Of a stretch of 28,174 nt of DNA, positions 16,938-25,734 are shown in pieces. Made by a program: the position numbers and the translations under genes. The notes beneath the pieces are model-generated. The model was not told where the DNA came from and did no database searches. It saw only the letters and a program-made list of their open reading frames with translations. Source of the stretch: Methylophaga sp. (GTDB taxonomy: Bacteria; Pseudomonadota; Gammaproteobacteria; Nitrosococcales; Methylophagaceae); contig NZ_JAUSCC010000051.1 in assembly GCF_030651745.1 (NCBI RefSeq), forward strand, positions 1 to 28,174, read 5' to 3'. Positions within the stretch are counted from its first letter, which is position 1. Every line of letters begins with the position of its first letter.

Positions 16938-17756
16938 ATGCCAGAATTACCTGAAGTCGAAACTACCCGCAGTGGCATCGCGCCCTACATTGAAAATCAG
17001 CAAGTGCAACAGGTTATCATCCGTGATTCCAGACTGCGTTGGCCGATTACCGACCATCTTGATGAAATACTCTGTGGACAGACAGTTCAATCCGTCAGCC
17101 GCCGCGCCAAATATTTATTGCTGACCACCACAACGGGCACCTTGTTTATTCATCTTGGTATGTCTGGCCGTTTACGCATTCTGACGGTGTTTCAACCTGC
17201 TGAAAAACATGATCATGTCGACATCGTTTTTGCCAATAACATTATTCTGCGTTTTACCGATCCACGTCGTTTTGGCGCTATTCTGTGGACCAGTGAACCG
17301 CCCATGCAACACCCTTTGCTGAATCATTTAGGGCCCGAACCGCTGGATGAAGAATTTGCTGCCGAATATTTATTTCAACGTAGTCGCAAACGCCAGGTAA
17401 GTATCAAAACATTCATCATGAATGCTGAAATCGTGGTGGGTGTAGGGAATATCTATGCCAGTGAATCACTTTTTCTCTCTAATATTCATCCGCAACTTAT
17501 TGCAGCAAAACTGACAAAAATTCAGGCTGAAAAACTGGTTGCAGCGATCAAATTGACCTTACAAAAAGCCATTGCCGCAGGTGGAACAACCTTACGTGAT
17601 TTTCGCGATAGTGAAGGTAAACCGGGATATTTCGCCCAGGAATTATGGGTGTATGCTCGGCACAATCAAGGTTGTAAAAAATGTGGTCATCCGATTGAAC
17701 TGATTCGACAATCACAGCGGGCGACCTATTTCTGTCCGCATTGCCAGAAACGTTAG
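16938..17756 (+). CDS. mutM: Formamidopyrimidine-DNA glycosylase (Fpg)
   Basis: A 272-residue bifunctional glycosylase/AP lyase that removes 8-oxoguanine and FaPy lesions. The N-terminus MPELPEVET gives the catalytic proline and glutamate after Met removal. K58 (K57 in mature numbering) lies in SRRAKYL, DPRRFGAI supplies the lesion-side arginine, and the C-terminal zinc finger has cysteines at 246, 249, 266 and 269. The helix-two-turn-helix region VVGVGNIYASE is present. It is full length. It starts three bases after the DUF4340 gene without a clear ribosome-binding site, so it seems to be the last gene of that operon. It ends exactly next to the oppositely transcribed cytochrome gene. Confidence 0.98.
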   Translation: MPELPEVETTRSGIAPYIENQQVQQVIIRDSRLRWPITDHLDEILCGQTVQSVSRRAKYLLLTTTTGTLFIHLGMSGRLRILTVFQPAEKHDHVDIVFANNIILRFTDPRRFGAILWTSEPPMQHPLLNHLGPEPLDEEFAAEYLFQRSRKRQVSIKTFIMNAEIVVGVGNIYASESLFLSNIHPQLIAAKLTKIQAEKLVAAIKLTLQKAIAAGGTTLRDFRDSEGKPGYFAQELWVYARHNQGCKKCGHPIELIRQSQRATYFCPHCQKR

Positions 17757-18041
17757 TTATTGTTTAGCGAAATATTCTGCCAGTAAACGAATTTCGGCTT
17801 CAGTATACGCCGCAGCATGATGCCGCATCACTGAAGATTCTCTTTCTCCGCTGGCAAAGTCCTGCATCTGCTGAATAAAATAATCTTGCTCTAAACCGGC
17901 GAGTTTCGGCATCTCGCCTTTGCTGTGTCCATTGGTGCCATGACAGCCTGCGCAGGATGATGCCAGTAAAGCCATATTCGGTTCAGCATAAACCCAGCTG
18001 GAAGCCACAAGCAAAATCAGCCATATTAACGAACGTTTCAT
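17757..18041 (-). CDS. Small monohaem class I cytochrome c
   Basis: A 94-residue exported protein: signal peptide 1-19 (ending WVYA), then a short class I c-type fold with the haem site CAGCH (C30, C33, H34) and the sixth ligand likely M72 in SSVMRHH. The mature form is about 75 residues. Resemblance is to the short cytochromes related to c553/flavocytochrome c sulfide dehydrogenase subunits (SSCAGCHGTNGHS, MPKLAGLEQDYFIQQMQDF). It probably carries electrons in the periplasm; no partner oxidase or dehydrogenase is adjacent. AGGGGA precedes the ATG closely. It diverges from rluD and its stop abuts the mutM stop with no terminator between them. Confidence 0.88.
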   Translation of the reverse strand: MKRSLIWLILLVASSWVYAEPNMALLASSCAGCHGTNGHSKGEMPKLAGLEQDYFIQQMQDFASGERESSVMRHHAAAYTEAEIRLLAEYFAKQ

Positions 18042-18084
18042 ATTTCCCCTTTCGCCTGTTTCACGGCGATGTATCCAGCTAAGT

Positions 18085-18090
18085 TATAAT
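18085..18090 (+). promoter_or_regulatory. Consensus -10 box for rluD
   Basis: A perfect TATAAT lies 28 bases before the rluD ATG. The -35 region is poor (TTCACG with a 19-base spacer), so the promoter call rests on the -10 and its place in the divergent spacer with the cytochrome gene (18042-18118). Confidence 0.45.
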
Positions 18091-18118
18091 ACTCAACCCA
18101 TTTTATGCAAAGCCATTC

Positions 18119-19087
18119 ATGACTGAGATTATTAAACTAGAAGCCACGATTCCCGAGTCATTAAGCGGCTTGCGCGTAGATCAAGCCTTGGCACAGCTGT
18201 TCTCAGAATACTCACGCGGACAGCTGACAAAATGGATCAAAGCTGGTGATGTCTTGTTGAATCAGCAAAGCTGTCGGCCTAAAGATGCCGTACGCACCGG
18301 CGATCAGATTGAAATTGCCGCACAACAAGTTATTCATGATGATAACTGGAAGGCTGAACCGATTGCTCTGGATATCATTTACGAAGATGATGAGGTATTA
18401 ATCATCAATAAAGCGGCCGGCATGGTGGTGCACCCTGGCGCTGGCAATCAGAATGGCACGATGGTTAACGCTCTGCTGGCACATGCACCGCAACTAGTTC
18501 ATGTTCCTCGTGCCGGTATTGTGCACCGTATTGATAAAGACACCACCGGTTTATTAATGGTCGCCAAAACCCTACAGGCGCATCATTCTTTGATCAGTCA
18601 GTTGCAACAACGCAGTGTGATACGCGAATACCAGGCCATTGCCTGTGGCGTATTTACTGCCGGTGGCACTGTCGATGAACCAATCGGTCGTCATCATATT
18701 GATCGTAAACGTATGGCAGTGACACAAAACGGTAAAATTGCCGTGACACACTATCGAGTCGAAGAACGCTTTCGTGCGCATACTCATCTGCGTTGCAAAC
18801 TGGAAACCGGACGTACCCATCAGATCCGTGTGCATATGGCACATATTCGTCACCCTTTATTAGGTGATCCGTTATACGGTGGTCGCTTCAAAATTCCTAA
18901 AGGAATGACTGAAAGCTGCCTGGCCGCATTGCTGAATATCAGACGCCAAGCTTTGCATGCGGGGTTATTGGGCTTTGATCATCCTGCTACAGGTGAGCCA
19001 GTAAGCTGGCAGATCCCGTTACCTCTGGATATGCAGCGATTACTAGACGTGCTACGAGAGGATGCAAGCAGTCATATTGGTCAATGA
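18119..19087 (+). CDS. rluD: 23S rRNA pseudouridine(1911/1915/1917) synthase
   Basis: A 322-residue RluA-family enzyme that isomerises uridines in helix 69 of 23S rRNA. It has an N-terminal S4 RNA-binding domain (about 17-75), then the catalytic domain with GIVHRIDKDTTG. The catalytic aspartate falls at D139, the same number as in E. coli RluD. The KLETGRTHQIRVHM and HPLLGDPLYGG motifs follow. It is intact. In many gammaproteobacteria pgeF (yfiH) follows rluD and bamD lies upstream; neither is here. chrA follows 12 bases later instead. Confidence 0.95.
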   Translation: MTEIIKLEATIPESLSGLRVDQALAQLFSEYSRGQLTKWIKAGDVLLNQQSCRPKDAVRTGDQIEIAAQQVIHDDNWKAEPIALDIIYEDDEVLIINKAAGMVVHPGAGNQNGTMVNALLAHAPQLVHVPRAGIVHRIDKDTTGLLMVAKTLQAHHSLISQLQQRSVIREYQAIACGVFTAGGTVDEPIGRHHIDRKRMAVTQNGKIAVTHYRVEERFRAHTHLRCKLETGRTHQIRVHMAHIRHPLLGDPLYGGRFKIPKGMTESCLAALLNIRRQALHAGLLGFDHPATGEPVSWQIPLPLDMQRLLDVLREDASSHIGQ

Positions 19088-19099
19088 CAGGATTAAATC

Positions 19100-20293
19100 G
19101 TGCAGGCAAACCATAATCTGAATAATGTTCTCAGCGTTTTTTTAGCCTTTCTTAAACTGGGCGTAACAGCGTTTGGTGGTCCAATCGCCCATATTGGTTA
19201 TTACCGCACAGAATTTATCACTAAACGCCAGTGGCTTTCTGAACAACAGTTTTCTCAGTTACTCGCTGTAACCCAGTTTCTACCCGGCCCAGCCAGTAGC
19301 CAGATGGGGTTTTCCATTGGTTTATTTCGAGCTGGCTGGCTGGGTGCGATTGCCGCTTTTATTGCATTTACCCTACCCTCTGCATTATTGCTGTTTGCTT
19401 TTGCTGCCATTGCCCATCACTTTGACAATACTATTGGCACAGCCATTATTGATGGTTTAAAACTGGTCGCTGTCGCTGTCGTCGCCCATGCTGTTATTAG
19501 TATGGCTCAAAAACTGACTCCAGACTGGCAACGTATTTTGATTGCCTTATTCAGTTTTGCACTGCTGCTAATTTTCAAATTGGCGATTATGCAAATCGCG
19601 GTGATTCTATTAGGTGGTTTGGCGGGCTGGTTTTTATGTCGTCATCAACAACTATCTGCCGATTTTAAATTCCCGGTGAATTACGGCAAACAAACTGCGT
19701 GGCTGTTATTCGTGCTGTTTATGGTGCTGCTGATTCTCAGTCTGTTTGCTGGTAGCAAGCCCAATGCAACCAATATGTTTGCTGGCTTCTATCAGGCCGG
19801 TGCATTGGTGTTCGGTGGAGGCCATGTGGTATTACCGTTATTGGAACAACAAACTGTTGCAACAGGATGGATAACGACTGATCAGTTTTTAACCGGTTAT
19901 GGTGCTGCCCAGGCCGTTCCAGGCCCATTATTTACCTTTGCCACCTACCTCGGTGCTGAAATTCCGACACAATTACCGTCAGGCTTGAATGCCCTGCTGG
20001 CGACCCTCGCCATTTTCCTCCCTGGATTCTTATTGCTATTGGCGATGTTACCGCTATGGCAGCAACTGGCTCATTTACCTAATGCGGGTGCAGTAGTTGC
20101 CGGGATTAACGCAGCCGTAGTCGGCCTGTTAGCTGCAGCATTGTATGATCCTATTTTCACCGAAGGTGTAAATAACTGGCTGGATTTATTGATTGCACTG
20201 GGTGGCTTTTTGATTATTTACGTGCTGAAGCGCTCGGCTTTATGGACGGTGTTGTTCTGCGTTGCTGCATCAGTCATGGTTAGCTTAGTCTAA
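19100..20293 (+). CDS. chrA: Chromate transporter ChrA (two-domain CHR family)
   Basis: A 397-residue inner-membrane protein with two homologous CHR halves, each with a GG and a PGP motif. The first half has FGGPIAHIGYYRTEF and FLPGPASS; the second has FGGGHVVLPLLEQQ and AVPGPLFTFATYLGAE. CHR proteins efflux chromate using proton motive force; some members may have other anion substrates. The start is GTG with AGGA seven bases upstream. It lies 12 bases after rluD, so it is likely co-transcribed. No chrB-type regulator is adjacent. Its last nine bases overlap the end of the oppositely oriented FAD oxidoreductase. Confidence 0.93.
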   Translation: MQANHNLNNVLSVFLAFLKLGVTAFGGPIAHIGYYRTEFITKRQWLSEQQFSQLLAVTQFLPGPASSQMGFSIGLFRAGWLGAIAAFIAFTLPSALLLFAFAAIAHHFDNTIGTAIIDGLKLVAVAVVAHAVISMAQKLTPDWQRILIALFSFALLLIFKLAIMQIAVILLGGLAGWFLCRHQQLSADFKFPVNYGKQTAWLLFVLFMVLLILSLFAGSKPNATNMFAGFYQAGALVFGGGHVVLPLLEQQTVATGWITTDQFLTGYGAAQAVPGPLFTFATYLGAEIPTQLPSGLNALLATLAIFLPGFLLLLAMLPLWQQLAHLPNAGAVVAGINAAVVGLLAAALYDPIFTEGVNNWLDLLIALGGFLIIYVLKRSALWTVLFCVAASVMVSLV

Positions 20294-21496
20294 TCTGGAA
20301 AAAGAGAATAACTGCGCCAGTGGATGCTCACGTTGTTCGATATTGGCCCTTAACAAACCAGCACCAATCATGCTGTAGGTAATGCCATTACCGCCATAGG
20401 CCATGGCAAACTGTACCCGTTCACCATATTGCTTGTGGGGGCCAAAAAATGGCAAGCCATCTTCGGTTTCAGCAAAGGTTCCAGCCCAGGAAAAAGTTGG
20501 ATTCATAGGTAATTTCGGAAACAGTTTTTCCACTTTCTTTGCCAGAGTCTGGGCTTTTTTATCGACCCGTTTATCGCGTTTTGCCGGTATATCAATATCA
20601 TCATCTTCACCACCGACTAATAAACGGCCATCACCCGTCGTCCGCATATAAAGATAAGGTCTGGCGGATTCCCACATCATGGTTTTATTGAGTTCGCCAA
20701 GTAATTCAGGATCTATCGGATCGGTGATAAAAGCATAGCTGCTGCGATTTGCCGCCACATTTTGTTTGAGCAATTTCTGACTGGCATAGCCTGTCGCCAC
20801 TATCACATACTGGCAGCGAACTTTATGTCCAGTTGTCGTGATTATCTCCACCGAATCTGCTGACGGTTTCAGTTGTTTGATCTCAGTGCGGTCAAAAACG
20901 TGATGGCCACTATTATGCAATCTGTCTAATAACTTAGAAGCAAGACGATAAGGATCAATTCGGGCAGCCAATTTGCTTAGAATGGCACCAGGTGATTTAA
21001 ATCCATAGCGTTTTTTTATCGCATCAGACTCCAGCCATTCAACATCAAATCCATGTTTTTTTCGTAACAAAAATTCGTCTTTGAGAGATTGTTTATCACG
21101 ACTGCGACTGGCGTAATACAAACTTTCCTGCATTTCGAAATCAACATCACCAACTGTCTCAGCAAGTTTTTTTAAATCTGTTATTGCTTCGGCACAGGCT
21201 CGATAAGCCTTTAACGCGTCAACTTCGCCGTATAACGCTGCCAGCTCCGTTAAATGGGTATCAATTTCATATTGCAGCAACGCCGTACTGGCAGCTGTGC
21301 TACCCCAGCCAATATCGCGTTGCTCGATAACCGCAACGGCATAACCATTTGAACTCAAATCATCAGCTATCAATGCACCGGTAATGCCACCGCCAATCAC
21401 AGCCACATCACATTCAATATCCCGTTCCAATGCAGGAAAGGTCCGCATCAATCCATTTTTAACCGCCCAGAAGGGATAACCACTTTTCAGATCCAT
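20285..21496 (-). CDS. FAD-dependent oxidoreductase of the DAO (DadA-like) family
   Basis: A 403-residue soluble flavoprotein. The N-terminal dinucleotide fold has DVAVIGGGITGALIADDL (about 30-47) and ends with an acidic VIEQRD. It is followed by GWGSTAAS as in glycine/D-amino-acid oxidase-like enzymes, with a C-terminal FAD-contact block (AYGGNGITYSMIGA). The family oxidises amines or amino acids, but no substrate can be deduced. No signal peptide is seen. It stands as a single gene between the fec-type cluster terminator and chrA, with which it overlaps tail to tail by nine bases. The upstream spacer to 21623 has only a weak -10-like TATGCT. Confidence 0.85.
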   Translation of the reverse strand: MDLKSGYPFWAVKNGLMRTFPALERDIECDVAVIGGGITGALIADDLSSNGYAVAVIEQRDIGWGSTAASTALLQYEIDTHLTELAALYGEVDALKAYRACAEAITDLKKLAETVGDVDFEMQESLYYASRSRDKQSLKDEFLLRKKHGFDVEWLESDAIKKRYGFKSPGAILSKLAARIDPYRLASKLLDRLHNSGHHVFDRTEIKQLKPSADSVEIITTTGHKVRCQYVIVATGYASQKLLKQNVAANRSSYAFITDPIDPELLGELNKTMMWESARPYLYMRTTGDGRLLVGGEDDDIDIPAKRDKRVDKKAQTLAKKVEKLFPKLPMNPTFSWAGTFAETEDGLPFFGPHKQYGERVQFAMAYGGNGITYSMIGAGLLRANIEQREHPLAQLFSFSRLD

Positions 21497-21623
21497 TTTT
21501 CAGTTCTTTTATTGCAGACTAAGGGTCCGAGCATAACCCTATTGAATAGCTGACGTAACTAACTTCGGTTAACTGTAAAAAATCTTTTAAATAGATGGCT
21601 CCTTTTCGCAACCGATTTAAGAA

Positions 21624-21662
21624 TAAAAAAACCCAACCCTTCTACATGAGAGAGGGTTGGGT
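21624..21662 (-). terminator. Intrinsic terminator of the fecI-fecR-receptor operon
   Basis: On the minus strand ACCCAACCCT (21662-21653) and AGGGTTGGGT (21640-21631) form a perfect ten-base stem with a 12-base loop, followed by seven T. It lies 57 bases after the receptor stop. Confidence 0.93.
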
Positions 21663-21718
21663 CAAGGGGGAAATAGTAGTCTCGGAATAAAATCCGTCAA
21701 TCAGGACTCACCAGATTT

Positions 21719-24121
21719 TTAAAAATCTATCTGGGCCCCGAGTTTGACCCTACGAGGTGCGCCTTGCAGGACACCACCTGAACTCATCAGCCAGAAGGCT
21801 TCATCAGTCACGTTTTCAACGCTTAAACGTATGGTGAGAGGTTGCTTATTCAATCTGGTTTCATAACGCGCGCCAAGATCGAATAATGTCACAGAACCCA
21901 AATGGTACTCATTCAAGGCATCATATGGGCGTTTACCGGTATATGATGCTCCACCTGTCAACGTCAGGCCGGTAGCAGGGATGTGATATTCACTGAACAG
22001 ACGGAATTCTTTTTCTGCTACGCCCACGGGATTTTTGCCTTCCGATTCCAGATTACTGACGGTGATATTTTCCCCATCAATCCACATTGCACTGGCCCCC
22101 AGCATCCATTCAGGTGTAAGCATGGCCTTAGCTGAAAGTTCGATACCTTGATACCTAACCTCGCCGTTTTGGGAAGTGATCTGTGTGACTGGATCGGTAT
22201 AAAGCTCAGCCTTTTCTAGCTGAAATACCGCCATATTGGCAGACCAGTTGTTTCTATCAACTTTCATCCCAACTTCATATTGTTTGCTGACTTTTGGCGG
22301 AAATATTTCATTCGCGTTGACAGAAGTATTTAGTGCTGCACCACCCTGTTCCAATGATTCTATATAACTGCCATACAGTGACATCCATTCCACAGGCCGG
22401 TAGACCAAAGCATAAGTTGGTGTGTTTTTACTACCATCATAATCAGCATATTTTTCTTCAAGAGAACTACGTCGAATCCCTAAAATCAAGTCCCATTGAT
22501 CGCCGAAATGGATAGTATCTGAAATAAAAATATCTTTACGCTTGGCGACAGAGGTTTCCAAACTCGTTGCATCACCTTTACTGCGATTATCGGCAACACG
22601 TGGGATATCAATAACCGGGTCGGATAGATTACCGGTAGGTAAGGTATAACCAACGGGTAGCAGATTAGTACTATTTGATATGGTTGTACGACTATGCGAG
22701 TAACCTAACGCGATAGCATGACGAATAAAACCAGTGTTAAAAGAACCGCTGATCACGTCTTCAATATGATGTGTTTTAAAGCGGTTATTAAAGTAAATTA
22801 AGTTCGATGTGTAATCGCCATTAGGCTGTGCCCGCATATCCGGAACCATTGGGTCACGATAGTTACTGGAATAACGATAGGAAATTTTATTGCTCCAGTT
22901 CTCATGAAACTGCCATGTCAAATTGGAGCCATAGGTTTTATGATCGGATTCATAACGTGCCCATTCTGGTGCCAGACTTTTATCGCCATCAATCGGATCA
23001 AGAATTTTATTACCACTGCCGGGGGTCAGTCCTAACAATACGATACGGCGATATCCACCATAGGTTTTACGTTCTGCCAATAATGCATCTGCTTCCCAGA
23101 GCAGGTTTGGTGTAATGTGCCAATCCACGGCGATAGAGCCTGATTTGCGGTATGAGCTGCCTTCATCGGTATAGGTATTACCGGCTTCACGTAGGGCATT
23201 AACACGCACACCGAGCTGATCATCAGGCCCAAAGCGACCACCCGCATCAAGGTGACCGAGAAATAAACCACTGTCCATGATTTGGGTATTCAGGCTGGCA
23301 GCAAATTTTTCGGTTGGCCGTTTTAAGCGATAATTGACAACGCCGCCCGGTGTACCAAAACCATACAGAAAACCACCGGCACCTTTTAAGACTTCGACAC
23401 TGTCAAAGTGTTCGATTGGCAGATCCGAAGCCCGGTTATAAGCGGTCATGCCATCAATACGTTGACCGGTGTCGGAATCAATAAAATTACCCCGAATTTT
23501 AAACTCGTTATTTTCATTCAACAGATTACCGGAGGAGAGACTGACGCCCGCGTCATATTTTGCGATATCCGAAATTGAGCGTGCCTGAATGTTTTCGATA
23601 AAGTCACGTGAAAAACTTTCGATTGTAAATGGGGTATCCGAAATGCTTTTATTGCCAAGCGCACCAACACTTGCATTTTGAACCCGATAAGCATTGTCAG
23701 CGCTACCTGAAACAAATCTGTCTGCATCCACTTTAATCATGGGCAAATTAAGTGACGTATCAGCACTGTTTTTAACAGCAAGCATGTATCGATTATTTGC
23801 CTGTCTGACAACTTGTAAATCGGTACCTGCAAGAATTGTCGAAAACCCATCCTGAATACTATATTGCCCCCTTAAGCCGTTGCTTGAAAGACCTTGTGTC
23901 AAAGCGCCATCAATGGTCAGCATAACGCCAGCTGCCGCAGCAAATTGATTCAATACGTTATCGAGACTACCCGCTGGCAGTGTGTATTGTTGAGTCTGTG
24001 TTTGTACGGCGGGTTCCGCCATTACCATTTCGGATGTCATGCTGTATCCCAGGCAAGCCAACAGAATCGCTTTTGGAAGTACAGCCAATTTTATTTTCTT
24101 GGGAGTGCTGTTTATGCTCAT
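21719..24121 (-). CDS. FecA-type TonB-dependent siderophore receptor with STN signalling domain
   Basis: An 800-residue outer-membrane receptor. A signal peptide (about 1-35, ending MVMA) is followed by an STN secretin/TonB N-terminal domain (about 45-115: LPAGSLDNVLNQFAAAAGV, TDLQVV). Then come a TonB-box-like LPMIKVDA near 126, the plug domain (residues about 155-275, SDTPFTIESFS, FKIRGNF, SVEVLKGAGGFLYG, GGVVNY), and the 22-strand barrel ending in a terminal phenylalanine (KLGAQIDF). The STN domain marks a transducer that signals to the anti-sigma factor FecR encoded just upstream. The ligand is likely a ferric siderophore or ferric citrate and cannot be named. The gene is last in the minus-strand operon and ends at a strong terminator. 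Confidence 0.92.
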   Translation of the reverse strand: MSINSTPKKIKLAVLPKAILLACLGYSMTSEMVMAEPAVQTQTQQYTLPAGSLDNVLNQFAAAAGVMLTIDGALTQGLSSNGLRGQYSIQDGFSTILAGTDLQVVRQANNRYMLAVKNSADTSLNLPMIKVDADRFVSGSADNAYRVQNASVGALGNKSISDTPFTIESFSRDFIENIQARSISDIAKYDAGVSLSSGNLLNENNEFKIRGNFIDSDTGQRIDGMTAYNRASDLPIEHFDSVEVLKGAGGFLYGFGTPGGVVNYRLKRPTEKFAASLNTQIMDSGLFLGHLDAGGRFGPDDQLGVRVNALREAGNTYTDEGSSYRKSGSIAVDWHITPNLLWEADALLAERKTYGGYRRIVLLGLTPGSGNKILDPIDGDKSLAPEWARYESDHKTYGSNLTWQFHENWSNKISYRYSSNYRDPMVPDMRAQPNGDYTSNLIYFNNRFKTHHIEDVISGSFNTGFIRHAIALGYSHSRTTISNSTNLLPVGYTLPTGNLSDPVIDIPRVADNRSKGDATSLETSVAKRKDIFISDTIHFGDQWDLILGIRRSSLEEKYADYDGSKNTPTYALVYRPVEWMSLYGSYIESLEQGGAALNTSVNANEIFPPKVSKQYEVGMKVDRNNWSANMAVFQLEKAELYTDPVTQITSQNGEVRYQGIELSAKAMLTPEWMLGASAMWIDGENITVSNLESEGKNPVGVAEKEFRLFSEYHIPATGLTLTGGASYTGKRPYDALNEYHLGSVTLFDLGARYETRLNKQPLTIRLSVENVTDEAFWLMSSGGVLQGAPRRVKLGAQIDF

Positions 24122-24223
24122 TTTTTCCTCGTCAGTTATTGCTTAATTCCGCTCATCATTTCGTGAGCCTCTATCTGTTATTCCGAACGAGAAAGAAAAA
24201 GTGCTACTTTTTTTATAACTTTT
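24122..24223 (-). promoter_or_regulatory. fecR-receptor spacer, possible FecI-dependent promoter
   Basis: The 102-base gap has two similar words on the minus strand, GGAATAAC (24184-24177) and GGAATTAAG (24150-24142), about 34 bases apart, and GAGG as ribosome-binding site. In fec-type systems the receptor promoter used by the sigma factor lies here and has a GGAAA/T-like -35. An AT-rich inverted repeat (24196-24212) may weaken readthrough from fecR. Confidence 0.3.
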
Positions 24224-25198
24224 TTAAGATGGTGAGCTTAACGTAATCCAGTAACGCGTAAAGCTGCGGATCTGTATCGGTAAGCCCTGTTGCAACGAAT
24301 GTAAAATGGCATCGGTGTTATCCAGCAGATAAACACCTGAAACGACTAAATCAGCTACTGAGGGATCACAACGCAAAACACCGTGACGATAGCGGCTGAG
24401 TTCATTAACAAAGTCACCTAATTTTTGACGTTCAACAATCAATTTACCCTGTGCCCACGCACTGCTTTGAGCTTCAACAGGCATTAACAGGTTAAAAGTA
24501 TTCGGTGAAAAACTAGTTTGCTCCCCTGCTTTGATTTGTCTCACGATTCCAGCTTGTGAGTGAACTTCAACAGCACCTTCAAAAACGCTTACCTGAGTCT
24601 GATAATGTTTTTCATCAAGTTGACGAACGCTAAAACGAGTACCAATAGGGAAAATTTGTCCGGCCCGAGTTTCGATAACAAACGGACGAGGAGTTGCAAA
24701 ACTATCTTTGGCGGTGACAACCATAATTTCTCCACGATACAGACGTAGCCTACGCTTGGTATCAGTGAAATTCACATCTACAGCACTATCCGTATTTAGT
24801 GTAATCAGCGTTCCATCAGGCAACGTAATACTGCGCTGCTCACCCTTTCTGGTTGTAAGATCAGCAATAACTGTATGCCAACGTTCAGTTTTTTGAACAC
24901 CATAACCGATGACCGCGAAACCTGACATTAAGCCCAAGCCGGCCAACATTTTTCGACGAGAAATTGATGGAGAATCCTGGCGTAAAACATTACTGGCAAT
25001 ACGCTCCGGAACTTGGTTGAGCGGTTTATTAACCTGTTGTAGCCAGTCCCATGCTTGCTGATTCTCGCTTTCTGCCTTAAGCCATGAAGAGAATGATGAC
25101 CACTCTTCATCAGTCACGGCTCCAGACCACAAGATAACTTGCCATTCAAGCGCTTTTTGTTTGGCAGTTTCAGTAATATTGCTAGGCGGTAAAGACAT
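24224..25198 (-). CDS. fecR: FecR-family anti-sigma factor / signal transducer
   Basis: A 324-residue inner-membrane regulator. The N-terminal cytoplasmic DUF4880 part (about 13-58, KALEWQVILWSGAVTDEEW and AWDWLQQVNK) binds the sigma factor. A single membrane segment (about 84-100) follows, then the periplasmic FecR domain (about 110-215, GEQRSITLPDGTLITLNTDSAV) and a C-terminal STN-like/DUF4974 portion that contacts the receptor. A twin arginine, SRRKML (80-85), precedes the membrane segment. It lies ten bases after the sigma gene and 102 bases before the receptor gene, the classical fecIRA order. Loaded receptor, TonB energy and proteolysis would release the sigma factor. Confidence 0.93.
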   Translation of the reverse strand: MSLPPSNITETAKQKALEWQVILWSGAVTDEEWSSFSSWLKAESENQQAWDWLQQVNKPLNQVPERIASNVLRQDSPSISRRKMLAGLGLMSGFAVIGYGVQKTERWHTVIADLTTRKGEQRSITLPDGTLITLNTDSAVDVNFTDTKRRLRLYRGEIMVVTAKDSFATPRPFVIETRAGQIFPIGTRFSVRQLDEKHYQTQVSVFEGAVEVHSQAGIVRQIKAGEQTSFSPNTFNLLMPVEAQSSAWAQGKLIVERQKLGDFVNELSRYRHGVLRCDPSVADLVVSGVYLLDNTDAILHSLQQGLPIQIRSFTRYWITLSSPS

Positions 25199-25208
25199 TT
25201 ATAAAGAT

Positions 25209-25718
25209 TTAATATGCCATGATATTGATACATCCCTGCATCGCAACCAACATATCTTTTCTGACTGTTGCGACAGAAACATTTAAACGCTTTGCGATTT
25301 CATTGTAGGTTAGCCCATCAAAACGCGATAACAGGAAGGTTTCACGCACCCGGGGTTTTAAGCCAAACAGCATTTCATCAATTTTTAACAAGGCTTCAAG
25401 AGCGAGCATTTGTTCTTCGGGTGATACAACAGAGTCTTCCGACTGATGTGTTATAGCTTCCAGATAAGCTTGCTCTATTTTCTGGCGACGATACCGATCA
25501 ATAACCAAGCCTTTGGCGATTTGAACTAAATAGATCCGAGCTTGATCCTTTGCCGGTATGCGTGTCGAACTAATGATCCGGACATAGGTATCCTGAGCTA
25601 AATCGGCAGCACTGTGAGAACAACCCAACTGTCGGCGTAACCAACTGTACAACCAACCATGATGGTCGCTATACAATGTATGAATATCAGCTTGTTGTTG
25701 AAAGTGAAGCTTTGACAA
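25209..25718 (-). CDS. fecI: FecI-type ECF RNA polymerase sigma factor
   Basis: A 169-residue iron-responsive extracytoplasmic-function sigma factor. Region 2 (about 11-80) has LYSDHHGWLYSWLRRQLG and ADLAQDTYVRI; region 4 (about 105-160) has the helix-turn-helix LTYNEIAKRLNVSVATVRKD. These are FecI-like. The start is TTG (25718-25716) with AGGA seven bases upstream. No ATG is close enough to give the conserved N-terminus; the next methionine is internal. A Fur box and promoter lie directly upstream, so iron repression is expected. The sigma factor would then direct transcription of the receptor gene and is held in check by FecR. Confidence 0.93.
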   Translation of the reverse strand: MSKLHFQQQADIHTLYSDHHGWLYSWLRRQLGCSHSAADLAQDTYVRIISSTRIPAKDQARIYLVQIAKGLVIDRYRRQKIEQAYLEAITHQSEDSVVSPEEQMLALEALLKIDEMLFGLKPRVRETFLLSRFDGLTYNEIAKRLNVSVATVRKDMLVAMQGCINIMAY

Positions 25719-25734
25719 AATGCTTTCCTTAGCC

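Noticed and set aside
24196..24212. AAAAAGT-gct-ACTTTTT as a terminator of fecR
   Set aside because: The stem is almost all A-T with only one G-C pair and lacks a clean T tract; kept only as a possible weak attenuator.
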